Source: Cystobasidiopsis lactophilus (taxonomy: Eukaryota; Basidiomycota; Agaricostilbomycetes; Agaricostilbales; Chionosphaeraceae). Taken from it: a DNA stretch of 64,000 nt. Made by a program: the position numbers and the translations under genes. Where the stretch lies: contig BCIO01000005.1 of NCBI GenBank assembly GCA_001599975.1, positions 806,001 to 870,000 of the forward strand, written 5' to 3'. Below the pieces are notes generated by a model. The model searched no databases and was not told the origin of the DNA. It was given only the letters and a program-made list of their open reading frames with translations. This document shows, piece after piece, positions 27,127-38,732 of the stretch (position 1 is its first letter; each line of letters begins with the position of its first letter).

Positions 27127-28467
27127 TTAAGAGCCTTGGAGCTGGGCTACCTTGTCTTGGTACAGCGTGTACCACTCGGGCGTCAAGCTGCCCCGGTCGG
27201 TCAAGAAGCAAGCGACATCGTTGGAGGACGCGATGGTGCGCTCGTACTGGGAGACCAGCTGGCCTTGCTGGAGCACGTTGAAGATGATCGTAGTGCCGGC
27301 CGGAATGGAGGCGCCCCAGTTGTAGGAGCCAGCGACATCGGTTCCTGGCCAAGACTCCACTTGCCGGTTGACCGATTTGTCCAGGAGCTGGAAGTCGAAT
27401 CGGCCTGACTGTGTTGAACTCCACGAGTAGGTCAAGGTCGAACACTGCGGAATCGTTTCTGCGCGAGACCTATAATGAGTTTTCATCCTACGATACAGCG
27501 GAACGAAAGAAACCAACGTGGCAAGACAAGGGTAGCAGCGCCGGCTATGAGAACTCCCATGTTCCCAGGGTTTCCTCCTGAGTTGTTAGAACCCGAGTTG
27601 TCAGAACCCGAGTTGTTGGACCCCGAGTTGTTGGACCCCGAGTTGTTGGATCCAGAGGTGGAAGTGCTGCCAGGGGAGGAAGTGACGGTCCGGGTGACAG
27701 TGGCGCCCGCCGCCGCCGCAGAGGCAGGTGATTTGGCCGGTGTTGAGGTTGCCAGAGACGTTCCACCTGACTGGGCGAGCAGAGTCGGCGCAATGGTACC
27801 AGACACGGAAGTCGTCGTCAAGCAGTCCGTGGAGGACGAGTTGGAGTCAAGAGCGGCCGAAGTTGCGTCTGTGTGCGAACGAGTGCCTCAACATGCGGAA
27901 TCGAATGAGAGAAAGCTCCAAAAACGCACCCGAGCTACCATGTTTGCGAGCCAGAATTTCGATGGAGAGGACGACGGCGAGGGCGACTGCGGCGGCGACA
28001 CAGCCCAGGCCGAAGATGATTGACCTCCGCCAGCGGCGCCAAAACATTCTCGGCCCCGTCGTCCGCCACACCATGCCCCCAAAGTGCGGGTCGTCGATGA
28101 GCTTGATGTCGAGCTTGCCTTCCTTCGAGTACTCAAATGGAGCCTAATAATTGTGAATCACACCCAAAAATCAATCACCGATGAGGCCAGATTGTGACGG
28201 CCCACGAGGGGCACAATAGAGACGCACAATGTTTTCGAGCTGCTTGAAATCCTGGCTGGCCAGCTCTTTGGAAAAGGTGTGGTTGGCGCGGACGGCGGAG
28301 GTGGCGACGTTGTTGTGGGCAAAAGGGTCAGAAGCGTTGGAGTAGAGCTTGACGGCGGTGCGCCAGTCCAACTGCGTCTCGTCCTCTGGGCTGAACAGCT
28401 GCTGCGCTTCCTTGGAGCTCAACACAGGCGCAGGCACCAGTCCACTCCCTCTCGTTCCGCTCGCCAT
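27127..28467 (-). CDS. Single-pass membrane protein with Ser/Asn-rich repeats
   Basis: Four exons: 28467-28228, 28143-27930, 27868-27518, 27458-27127; 378 aa. A polar N-terminal domain of about 110 residues is followed by basic WRRWRR and one membrane segment (SIIFGLGCVAAAVALAVVL), suggesting a type II topology. Next come a Ser/Thr-rich stalk, the GSNNS repeat, and a C-terminal domain beginning TIPQCSTLTYSW with Tyr-rich strands. A surface protein or wall sensor is plausible, but no family is recognised. The first intron, 84 nt, is set by a strong gtgcgt donor. Confidence 0.65.
27580..27654 (-). repeat. 15-bp tandem repeat coding for GSNNS-type units
   Basis: Five 15-bp units close to gagttgttggacccc on the plus strand. 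They lie in frame in the stalk of the membrane protein and encode SNNSG-like repeats. Two adjacent units are identical. Confidence 0.9.
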
Positions 28468-29146
28468 TTTTTTCAGAGGACGCTGCTGCTAGAAATGGTC
28501 GTTGCCAGTCACATGAAAGGGGAGAAAAGCAAGCATGCTCCAAAGGGCCACGAAGGCAGAAGCAAGACGAAGGCGAACGAAAGCGTGCGCCAATCGGAAG
28601 ACGTTCCCACGGCGAAAAGCCAAAGGCGGGCGCTTTTGGCTCTCCTGTCCTGCAACGGCCTTAAGACACGTCTCGAGCTCTTCGTCTTCACGACCAGGTT
28701 TGAGGGTGCTCAAGGGGCAAGTTGCATGTGATAAGACAGCAGCAGGGCCCAAAACGAGGTCAAAGAGTTCTGAAACCGCGTCGGGAGTCCGAAAGCGAGG
28801 AGGCCAAGCAGTGCGTTGCATCGCGTTCAGCTGAGCGTCGATTGTCCCAAATCCTTCAGCAGCAAGCAGCAAGAGACAGGCAAGGGGAGGAGAGGATGGC
28901 TAAAGGCTAAAACGGGACTAATGAGCTCGGCGCGTCGTTTGTTTACAAAACTTGAAGCTTGAAGAGCCGAGGTCTGGCTGTGATTTGTGACTTTTGTAGC
29001 CTTGCGAGCACCATCTCTGAAGATTTACGCGTCCCTTTTGGGCCAGCAAGCGAGAGACAGGCCAAGCACTGCCACTTCGACCGAAGGCGAACAGGCTCGA
29101 GCGGCGAGCGCCATCTACTTCCTTGGACCACCTCGGCCATCTCCAA
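28468..29146. promoter_or_regulatory. Divergent promoter region
   Basis: 679 bp between the start codons of the membrane protein and the unrecognised plus-strand gene. No coding signal seen. Confidence 0.4.
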
Positions 29147-30749
29147 ATGTCGACGCTGAGCGACAGGCGCTTAGGGCGGCCGATGAGCTCGCTGCACCCC
29201 ATCAGCGCGAGCGCAGGGCCGAGCAGCCGGTCCACGTCGCCCTTGCCCTCTCCGAATGGCATCAACAATGGCCGCCAGCTGCAGTACCCGTTGCCCTCGC
29301 CCTCGCGCGCCAACACCTTCCGGCCTCAGACGCCCTCCAGGCAGAAGTCGCCCTTGCCCCCGGCCACGCCAACCTCGTCCAGGCCCAAGCTGGACGCCGC
29401 CGTGCCAGCCAAAACGGACCTGGATCGCTTCAAGGCGCTGGCCACCGCCTTCTACTACTCGCACGACCAAGAGGCCGGCAAGCAGCTCGAGTCCACGCTG
29501 AAGAACGTGCCGTCGAGCCACCGGAGCGAGTACAGCCGGCTGCAGGCGCAGGTTCGCGCGGACTTTCACCGCGACCAGGAGCGGACGAGGCGGATGGCTT
29601 TGGGCTCCCAGCTGCGGGCGTGCGAGCCAGGTTCGCTGTTGCGCGCTAAGCTGGGCATTAAGGCAGGGTCTTTGGACGGGATGAGGTCCACCAGGGCCAG
29701 GCAGGTCAGGAAGGACCAGCTCGCCGCTTTCCTCGCTTCCTACGCCCTGCCCAACTTCCCTGGACCGCACCCGTTCATCAGGTCCCTCTACGCCGTCCTC
29801 CTCTTGCAGTCCTTGCAGCCCAACCAAGGCGGCGCCGGTGGTGCGTTGCTGCTTCTTGCCCATTCCGCTTTCTGTTTTGAATGCTGACGTCTGAGTCTGA
29901 GCGCACAGCCCACCTGGTCGAATGGGATATAGACGATGCTGTCTTCTTGGAGGCTGGCGGACCTGGCTTCCTGCAGGAAAGCGTCGACCTACTCAAAGGC
30001 GTGCGTTCGGATTGCCTTTCAGTCTCTTCCTATCAGATGAGACTGAGATTTTGCCCTCGCTCATAGTACCTGGGCTTCGAAGAGCGCATCAAGGACATCC
30101 ACTCGTCCTCGCTCTCCCGCACCTCCTCCGTCTCTTCGTCCGCCTCCGAACTCCCACCCATGTCCCAGCGCGACCTACCTTTGCGCACGGTGGCGCCCCC
30201 TCAACCACTGTCCCTTTCAAGCCGGAATCGGTCCACCTCTGACCCTTTCTTGGACCCGTCTGCGAAAAAGACGACGACCGCCACGGAGGCGTCTTCCAAC
30301 CCTCACGCGCCTCTGCTCACCACCTCGGCTATCATCCCGCCGAGCCCGCCCACTTCCAGGCACATCTCATCCCCTTCCTCCGCCTCCACCATCGCGCCTC
30401 TGACCACCCGGACCTTCACCTTCACGCCCGTGCTGACCAACCCGGAACTCAAGGCGCTCCTGAAGCTGTTCCCCAGCCACATCAGGAACCCGTCCCCCGC
30501 CAGGTTCAAGAGGGGCAGCATGAACAAGGTCAAGGAGATGGAGGAAGGCAACGCGGCCGCCGCGCTCGAGATCAGCATCTTGGGCGGCCATGGCGTCCTC
30601 CGGCTAAGCGTGAGTTCGGTCTTCTTTTTCCTTCGAAGAGTCCTTTCTGATCAAGCTGTTCCAACTCGCAGGCCAAGCCAAGGGACATGGGCTTTAAAGG
30701 CGGCTTCTGGGAGCGCTTCCTCGCCTGGCTCGCCGCCCTTTTCAGCTAG
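29147..30749 (+). CDS. Ser/Pro-rich protein of unknown function
   Basis: Four exons: 29147-29840, 29909-30000, 30067-30609, 30672-30749; 468 aa. The N-terminal 85 residues are Ser/Pro-rich and probably disordered (SPLPSP, PATPTSSRP). A helical, charged core follows (LDRFKALATAFYYSHDQEAG, then LRAKLGIKAG) with HLVEWDIDDAVFLEAGGPGF. A second Ser/Pro-rich stretch leads to a conserved-looking C-terminal tail, MGFKGGFWERFLAWL. No family is recognised. All junctions keep phase. It converges with LSB6, the two stops being about 120 bp apart. Confidence 0.65.
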
Positions 30750-30870
30750 ACCTCTCCGTCGCCACCAAAATTTTCGGTCTTTCCTTCTTCACTTTGTCCA
30801 CTCTGTTTCTGGTCCTATCTTTCTTTCTTTCGAAGACGTGTCTGTGGCCTTCTCCTTACATCCGCGCCTG

Positions 30871-33664
30871 TCACAATATCGATACCCCCCTCCCCCCAAA
30901 AGCGGATGCCAACTCATCTTCATCAACCAAATTTACATCAAAAACCTTCTCAACACATTCCACCGGGCCCTCTCTCTTTTCTGTTGCACACATCACTTTC
31001 TGCAATTGCATCTCAGAAGAAATCGGTTTATAGGCAGACATGCGAATCTCTTTCATTGCAGCAACAACCCGATGTGATTTGGATGAGTCGTACAAAAAAG
31101 TGAGGAGGATGATTTCGATGGAGAAAATACAGCGCAGATGCAGAGCAGATGATGGAGAGGTTCTAGCAGGATGCAAAGGTGGGTCGTTGAAGGACGACTT
31201 CAATGCGCTGCGGGCAAGCAAGCCTTTCAATCTGAGCGACTTGGGAAGACGGCGATCGGAGCCCACCTCGACGACCACTTTGGAAGGCTTCTTGGGCTGG
31301 CTGTCGTCCTCTTCTTCGATGGTCGGCTTGGAAGGGATGTAGCCCGAGGAGCTCATCCGCCCGTGGTTCTTCACCCAAGGCCCACCAGTCGATTGGAAGC
31401 GGCCGCTCATCTTCGGCCTGCTGAGCCCCGGCCCTGCACCTTGGGAGTTGCTCCTCGGGCGGAACAAGTTCGTCGTGGGCGGGACGGCGCTGGTGCCGAT
31501 GTCGGACGTCTCCAGCAAGGAGATGCCGGAGAGCGAGCTGTTGATATTTTTGGCGCTGCTCAGTCGCCGTGGCGAGGAGGGGGTGGACATGGAGGTCGGC
31601 AGGTCGGACATGGACCTCCGGGACTTGTCGGGCTGCTGGGAGAGCCGGGGAGAGGAAGAGGAGATCAGAGGTTGGGTTTCAGTCGGCACCGGGACTTGGG
31701 CAGGTGCCAACTCAGGTGAGGTTGGAGCGGAGTCCGGTGGATTGGAGGAGACGTCGTCAGCGGGTCGGTCGATGTAGTCGTCCCACACCAAGAGGGAGAT
31801 TCGTTGGCAGAGCTCCAGCGGGCCTGGTTGACAAGCATCAGCGCATGACCCGCTTGAGACATAGATAGACGGACCTTCTTCCGGATCTCGAAGGCTTTGG
31901 ACCAAGTTCAAGGCTTGGCCTTTGAGAACGGCGATCTGCCTTCGGAACATCGAGTTGTTGAAGTCGGGGTCTCTTTGGAAGGTTTTGCGCAAATCCGTCA
32001 CTAAGCTCTCCCACCAAGTTTTATCGGTGAGAAGTGGAAGGAAATGGTCCCTTGTCGCTTGAGACCAAGGCAAGCCGATCATGGACGCTGGAAGCCAGAG
32101 CCAACTGCGATGTGCGGAGGGCGCCTCAGCAACAGTGCTCCGAGGGGCGGATTCAGAACTTACCCGTAGGAGTATGAGCGCCATCCTTTCGGGTGATGAT
32201 GAGGGAAGGCCAAAGAGTTGTCAATGGCGGCACTGGTGGGGTGTAGTCAGCTTTGTGCTCTCGTCTGCAGGTCGCAAGAAACGAACATGTGGACGTGTGG
32301 GCCTTTGGAGGGCTGCCTGATCGAGGCCGCGTTCCGAAGTGCTGGTCTCTGGAGGTCCGACATGGCCTCGGAAGCGATTGGCTGAGAGTCAATCACGTTG
32401 GACTGCTCGGCGGCCTTTGCGTCGCCAGGGCAGTATCGAATCATGAAGTTGTCCAACCCGCGGTCCGTGTTCCGCATAATCCAGTCCAGCACAACGAGCT
32501 TCTCCAGCTCTTGTCGGCAGTCTTGCATGAGCGGCTCGGTCCAAAAGAAGGGCGGCTTGTGTTCTGCTAACGGCGTCGCGTCGCCATCATCAGAAAAGCG
32601 CTCTTCTTCGTCCCAGTAAACCTCCTCTGCTTCGGCTTTGCCACATAGCCCTTGCATTCGAGACATGATCTTGAAGCCCCTGCGCTTGTGCTTGGTGGCC
32701 TTCTTCAGAGTGTCCGCGGGCAGCCGGCCAGGCCTGAGCCAATGTCGCTCAGCTACCTCGCGCAGGCTTCTCAACGACGGCGGCTCACCATGGATGGTCT
32801 TTGAGAAAGTCCGTGGCGTCCGTGAAGCCAGTCAGAAAGCATTGAAAAGACCCGATCTTCTCAGGCAGCGGCTTTGGCTTCTTGGGGTTCGCTGCCCGCT
32901 GCCGGTCCATCCAATCATAAAAGAAGCTCTTGCTGGAGAGTGACACCGCTTCCGTGTGTGGTACAATGAAGGTCTGCAGGTGTTGGTCCAAGACGCAAGC
33001 CGCCACTTCGGATAGGTAGGAGAGGTTGGGTATCTTCACGGTCGCACATAAGACCGGCTACGATACTGGTAAATGTTAGCACTCACTAAGCAGGCGCGGC
33101 CGAAGCCAGTCAAAGGGGCCAAAAAGTTGCGATGGAACCACTTGATCCATTTTGGGTTGAGCTTGCCGTATGGCTCTTCATCCTTCGGTTTGAAAATCCC
33201 AAGGACCTCTCTTTCCCTAGTCATCGCGAAGTAGCTGCCGCTGCTGCCCTTCGAGTTGAGCCTCGGGTGGACGTCTTGGCGGTTGCATTAATTTAGGACG
33301 CTTGGGGGAACGAAGGCCGTCACTCACCATTGACAATGGCCTCCTCGACCTGTCGGACGACCCGTTGGAAGTCTCTTTCCGTCAAGGCAGGCTTGTGGTC
33401 GAGCGAGCGCGCAAAGCCAGCATGGTGCGCTCGCTGAGCTGAATCGTCGCTGAGCGCCTCGAAGATGCTGTCGTACAGCTCGTACGCCTCTAGCCGCTTC
33501 GACTTGTCCGATCTGCTTTTGGAAATGGCCACGAGCCAGCTCTTGAGGCCTGCGTCCAGCTCGGCGAGCAGCTTCCGGTGCGTTGGCGCCGCCCTATTCG
33601 ATTCAGCGGTCGACAGCGCATCCGCACCTGCCTCCGAGTCCGGCAACCGCGAATACGTGGCCAT
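30871..33664 (-). CDS. LSB6: Phosphatidylinositol 4-kinase type II
   Basis: Seven exons: 33664-33328, 33274-33087, 33033-32789, 32733-32287, 32232-32164, 32104-31875, 31823-30871; 822 aa. Family hallmarks in order: NSKGSSGSYF (nucleotide-binding loop), GIFKPKDEEPYGKLNPKW, CLIPNLSYLSEVAA, WIMRNTDRGLDNFMIRY (catalytic loop), HIAAIDNSLAFPHHHP (metal-binding DNS), and RSYSYGWLWLPAS. It phosphorylates phosphatidylinositol at the 4-position on endosome and vacuole membranes. The C-terminal 300 residues are Ser/Pro-rich and far longer than usual. The last 70 or so codons may belong to a 3' UTR or a missed exon. Confidence 0.92.
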
Positions 33665-34548
33665 GTCTACTTGAGACTGCTCGCAGAGGGCATCGAAGCA
33701 AGCACGGGGTGGCGTCTGGCGGACAAGGAGCGGCGAATCCCTCTTGGAGCGGGTCGACGACTTGCGCGCTCATGGGTCTCTCGAATGCTTGATGCCTGTC
33801 TGGATGCTCTCTTGGATGCCTGCTCGCGCCCTATGACTGCGTTGTAGCTTCCGTTTCGCTTGAAAGATTTCAGCTGCGACCTTACCCGCTTCAAGCTTAT
33901 CACTGGAGCTGGACAAATTGCTTTTGAAGCATTCGGGGCTCAGCTGCGCGGACTCGAGCTTGTCATGGCAGGTGTTTCGGTTGGTTAACGAGAAGGCCTA
34001 ACACTTTGTCCATAGCTGCTGAAAATCACATTGAATGAGCAGGGCGTTTTTCGATTCCGCGTATATTGTCCTGCACTCAAGCAAGGGCTCAAGAACGCAG
34101 AACAGAATGCGCCTGTGTGTCAAGCTATGGTGTGAAGAATTATTCAGCTTGGAATCCGACCGAGAACGAGGTGTGGTTCTACTCTTGGCCCTTCTCGAAG
34201 ACTGGCGCTGCGAGACCCCGGTCTCCTTAGGCAATCCTCTGTACTTATGTGGGCCTAGAGCTAGAGGTGCTACAAAGGGCCAGTAGACTCTTTGAGGACG
34301 GAAGAGACGGAGAAGGCTGCTGCTCTCAGCGAACAAAATTGAAGCGATGTGCGGAGTCGCCACTAGCACCAGACTCCGGACAAAGGGAAAGGAGCTTAGC
34401 ACTGATGTCTCTCTCCTTCTTGTACGGAAAACAGATTCGTGTCGTATAACCACTCGGTCATCAATTCCACTTTTGCCACCTCGAGGCGCTCAACTTTGCC
34501 TCCGCACGTCGACTTGGGACCGCAAACACTTTGTTACCGGCTGCGACA
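33665..34548. promoter_or_regulatory. Divergent intergenic region, LSB6 and ATG3
   Basis: 884 bp between two divergent starts. No frame with motifs and no clear repeat seen. Confidence 0.4.
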
Positions 34549-36009
34549 ATGAGCCACGCCCTGCAGTCGCTGTTCTTCTCTGCGCGCGAGTACCTGAGCC
34601 CAGTGCTGCGCGACTCCAAGTTCAAGGAGCATGGCCGGTTGACGCCTGAGGAGTTCGTGGCCGCCGGCGACTTTCTCGTGTGAGTCTCCCATTGGCTTGT
34701 GTTGCAGTCCACAACAAAGCTGAGGCGAGCCCTGACTGCAGCTACAAGTTCCCAACCTGGTCCTGGCAAGCGGGCGACAAGGCAAAGGCCAAGGACTACC
34801 TCCCTCCAGACAAACAATACCTCGTGTCGCGCAATGTGCCCTGCCTGCGCCGAGTGTCGACCATGGTGTACACCGACGACGATGAGGACGCGGAGACGAC
34901 GGTGCACGACGCCGAGGGGGACGACGCCGAGGACTGGGTCGCCACGCACACCAACAGAGGTATGTGCTGGCGCCGTCCTCCTGTTCGTCTTCTTGGCCCT
35001 GACCTCATAGTCGCCGCCCAACAGCGACCTCCGATCTGCCCCATGCTACATCCATGCCCTCAATGGACGACATCCCAGACGTTTCAGATGCGGAAGCCGA
35101 CGCCCTGGCGGCCAAAGCGACCGGCCTCTCCATCTCTTCCGCCACCACCCCTGCGACCACGACCAGCCAGACTGTTCCGGATGAGATCCCAGATATGGAC
35201 GACATCCCAGACATGGACGACGAAGCGGGCGCGGGCGGCGGAGTGCAGGAGGTCGAGGACCCAGCAGCGCAGGTGGCTGAGCAGCAGCAGGCGGCCAGCA
35301 CCAACGCCAACTTGGTCCAGCTGCGCACTTATGACTGCTTGATCACTTATGACAAATACGTGCGTTGCTTGCCTCGCCCTTGACATCCGTATTGCCGCTT
35401 GAGGCTCATATTTCGCGCGACTCGCTTACAGTATCAAGTGCCGCGGATGTGGCTGTCAGGATACGACGAGCACCGCAAGCCCTTGCCGCCCGCTCTGGTC
35501 TTCCAAGACATCTCGCCCGACTATGCCCAAAAGACGGTCACCGTCGAGTCCTTTCCCAACCTGGCCAACGTCACGATGGCCACCGTGCACCCGTGCAAGC
35601 ACGCCAACGTGATGAAAAAGGTCATCGACCGCGTCAACGCCAGCTTGGTCGAGCAGCAACGCAGGGAGCTTGGCGGCGGAAGTGAACCGGCGGCCAAGGA
35701 GAAGAAGAAGGGCTGGAGCGTGACCGGCGTCGTCTCCAAAGCCGTGTCGTCAGGCAAAAAGGACAAAGAGGACGAGGCAGAGCAGATCGAAGGCCTGAGA
35801 GTGGACCAATGTGCGTCCAGATTTGCCTTGAATCAGACAGACCTCAAGCTGACGGTGCATGTGATGGCATCAGATTTGCTCATCTTCCTCAAATTCATGA
35901 GCTCAGTGGTAGGTGGCGAACAGCTCTTTGTCATGACAATAACTGACGACTGGCCTGTCAGATGCCCACCATTGAGGTCGACGCCACCAGCTCGTTCGGA
36001 ATGGCCTAA
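34549..36009 (+). CDS. ATG3: Autophagy E2-like conjugating enzyme
   Basis: Six exons: 34549-34679, 34742-34959, 35025-35359, 35432-35810, 35874-35908, 35962-36009; 381 aa. Family marks: an amphipathic N-terminus ([20 protein letters not shown]), [27 protein letters not shown], the acidic flexible region, [20 protein letters not shown], the active-site HPCKHANVM with catalytic cysteine, and [19 protein letters not shown]. Atg3 moves Atg8 from Atg7 to phosphatidylethanolamine during autophagosome growth. The exon-5/6 junction (35-nt exon) restores the conserved tail. Converges with ribokinase. Confidence 0.95.
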
Positions 36010-36183
36010 GAAGATTCTTTAGAGCCCTTTACACCCACCAAGATACCCTCATTCTCTCCCCTCGAGGTCCCTATTATGTTTCGCATCTTTTTGCCCCCAG
36101 AGTTCACCTTCTTAGAAACTCATTCCCTTCACGACACTTCACGAAACCAAGACCCCTTGTAATCATGCCTTCTCTCTCAAGTT

Positions 36184-37334
36184 TCAAAGACTTTGCAATC
36201 GGCCCTCTACTTCATTTAGAGTTGGCATGCTCTCTAACGCGCCCCGCTTCTCCACCGCCATGGCTGACGCTTGCTGGGCCAGCTTGAAGATGGCAGCCAT
36301 GCTTTCTGAGGTGGGCTCCGAAGTGGCCAGCTTGGAAGCGAGGTAGCCTGTGAAAGTATCGCCTGCTCCCGTCTTGCTCATACCAAGATGAGATCGGGAA
36401 GTCATTGGGGGAAAACAAGGATGGCCGCTCACCGTGTCCACCACCGGGTTCAGCAACTTGCCAGCCGGAGCTTCCACCGCCCAAAGAGGCTGCCCGTCTT
36501 TTCCAATCTCTGTTGATTGCCCGTAGCACCCTCTCGGTCCCTTGGTAACCACCACATTGCCCTTGAGCTTCAAGCTGGCCGCCAACTTTGGAATGCTCGC
36601 CGCCAAATCCCCTCTGCTCTTCTCGCCCGAGGCCACCTCCAGCAAAGCAAACAGCTCCTCCTCATTCAGCACCAACCAGTCCACCTTGGTCCAGTCCAGG
36701 GAGGAGCACTGCTTCTGGGTCGGGATGGGCGAAGGGTTAAAGAGGGTGGTCAAGCCGGCCGCCTTGGCTTTGGCCAGCGCAGCCTGGGTGTGTTCGAAGG
36801 GGATCTCATTTTGAAGAACCAAGAGGCTGTAGGAGGTGAAGTCGGAGGGCAGGGAGGGCTCGGCGGCAAAGTTGGCGCCTTGGACGAGCAGGATGCAATT
36901 GTCGTGCGTTGCTTCTGAGAGCTGGATGATGGCCCTTCCCGTTGGTAGCTGTATTTCACGCCTTCCAGTCAAATCGACAACTCGATATGGGAGAAGCACG
37001 AGCTTACATCCGCTTCAGTCTTGACCAGCGTGGTGTCCACTCCGACTGTGGGTGTTGAAGATCAGAAGGAACACACCAGAGCGTCTTAGTAGGGCCAACA
37101 CTCACAATCTGTCAAAGTATCCTTGAGGAAAGCGCCGTCTGTGCCAATGTGAGCCGCCAGGGCGACCTTTTGGCCTGACTTGGCAATGGCCACCGCGACA
37201 TTGGCTCCTTTGCCTCCGGCCCGCCTGGAGTACGCCGTAGAGCTCAAGGTCTCGCCCTCTTGAACGATGTGCGGCACGTCCAGGAATTCGTCAATGTTCA
37301 CGCTCGAAACGACGAGAACCGCATTGTTGGACAT
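36184..37334 (-). CDS. RBK1: Ribokinase (PfkB family)
   Basis: Four exons: 37334-37106, 37045-37008, 36948-36433, 36372-36184; 323 aa. Motifs: GGKGANVAVAIAKSG (PfkB signature 1), GTDGAFLKDTLTDFGVDTT, NPSPIP, WLVLNEEE, VVVTKGPRG, and across the last junction VVDTTGAGDTFTGYLASKL (signature 2 with the catalytic Asp). It phosphorylates ribose for entry into the pentose phosphate pathway. The last intron (60 nt) is a multiple of three without stops, so retention would insert 20 residues right at the catalytic motif. Divergent from NSA2, 216 bp apart. Confidence 0.95.
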
Positions 37335-37550
37335 TGCGCTTTCGGGCGCGTTTGGCGGGTGGCGCTGGCGTGTGAACTTGTTCTGAAGCTCTGAAAAGAG
37401 GCTGGGCAAATTATGATGCCGCTGATCGGGAGGAGCAGAGTCGAGCACGGCAGGCCAAGCCGAAGCGTGTGATGGAGGACGCCCCTGGCACAAAACTTCA
37501 ATCCTCGTGAAATTGCTCCAAAACTTTTCGAGCAGCAGCCACGACACGAA

Positions 37551-38515
37551 ATGCCGCAGAACGAATATATTGAGGAGCACATCAAGGTGAGTCAATGCTT
37601 AAGCATGCACCAGTGGATCGCAGGTGGCTCAAAGCGGTCTACGAACAGCGCCATGGGCGGCGGCTCGACTTTGAGGAGAAAAAGCGCAAGAAGGAGGCTC
37701 GCTCGTCGCACAAGGCTTCCTTCCTGGCCCAGAACCTGCACGGCAAGCGGGCCAAGCTCCTCCACCAGAAGCGCTACGCCGAGAAGGTCGAGATGCGCAA
37801 GCGGATCAAGGCGCACGAGGAGCGGGACATCAAGACGAAGGACGCCGCTGCCTCACCGGACGGCGCCCTACCCGCCTACCTGCTCGACCGCGAGGGGCAG
37901 AACAACGCCAAGGCGCTGTCTACCGCGCTCAAGGACAAGCGGAAGGAGAAGTCGGCCAAGTTTGCGGTGCCTTTGCCAAAGGTCAAGGGCTTGGCCGAGG
38001 ACGAGGTGTTCAAGGTCATCAAGACCGGCAAGCGGAAGCAGAAGGGCTGGAAGCGGTTGGTCAACAAGGCCACCTTTGTCGGCGAGGGCTTCACCAGGAA
38101 GCCGGTCAAAATGGAGCGCTTCATCCGGCCAATGGCGCTGCGCTACAAAAAGGCCAATGTCACTCATCGTGCGTTCCGCTTTGCCCTTGATTCCACTCAT
38201 TGGATACCTTGCTGACTGTTTTGTCGCACAGCCGAGCTCAAGGCCACCTTCCAGCTGCAAATCATCGGCGTGAAGAAAAACCCGTCCTCCCCCATGTTCA
38301 CCCAGCTCGGCGTCATGACCCGCGGCACCATCATCGAAGTCAATGTGTCAGAGCTTGGCTTGGTCACCACCGGCGGCAAGGTCGTTTGGGCGAAATGTGA
38401 GCCTTTGCCACGCCGATGATTTCTGGCCACTTGCTGATCTCTTTGTCACCCAGATGCTCAAGTTACGAACAACCCTGAGTTGGATGGATGTATCAACGCG
38501 GTTCTACTCGTCTAG
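37551..38515 (+). CDS. NSA2: Ribosome biogenesis protein NSA2
   Basis: Four exons: 37551-37586, 37649-38168, 38232-38396, 38454-38515; 260 aa, close to the yeast length. It reads [50 protein letters not shown], and [20 protein letters not shown], all family-typical. NSA2 is an rpS8-related factor of pre-60S particles needed for 27S pre-rRNA processing in the nucleolus. The first intron directly follows the 12-codon exon, as expected from the conserved N-terminus. The stop codon lies inside a 17-bp tandem duplication. Confidence 0.96.
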
Positions 38516-38546
38516 AGAGCTCCCTGGCGTAGAGAGCTCCCTGGCG
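38513..38546 (+). repeat. 17-bp tandem duplication spanning the NSA2 stop
   Basis: Two exact copies of tagagagctccctggcg, back to back. The first begins with the NSA2 stop codon, so the duplication leaves the protein unchanged. Confidence 0.95.
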
Positions 38547-38732
38547 ACACCACTTTCGAGACGGCGGCATCTTAGTTTTGGGCTTTTCGGCGGCGGCATC
38601 TTTGCACTTCCTCTGTACATTCCCCTTCTTGCATTTCAATAGAGACGACCACCATGTACACTCTCATCTCTTCTGCGTTTCTTTCACTGTTGAGAAGATA
38701 CACCTCAAAGCCGGAGGTGCCTGAAGCATGAT

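Noticed and set aside
28987-29649. A 220-codon plus-strand frame upstream of and overlapping the gene at 29147
   Set aside because: Arg/Ala-rich shadow; the other frame has consistent exon junctions.
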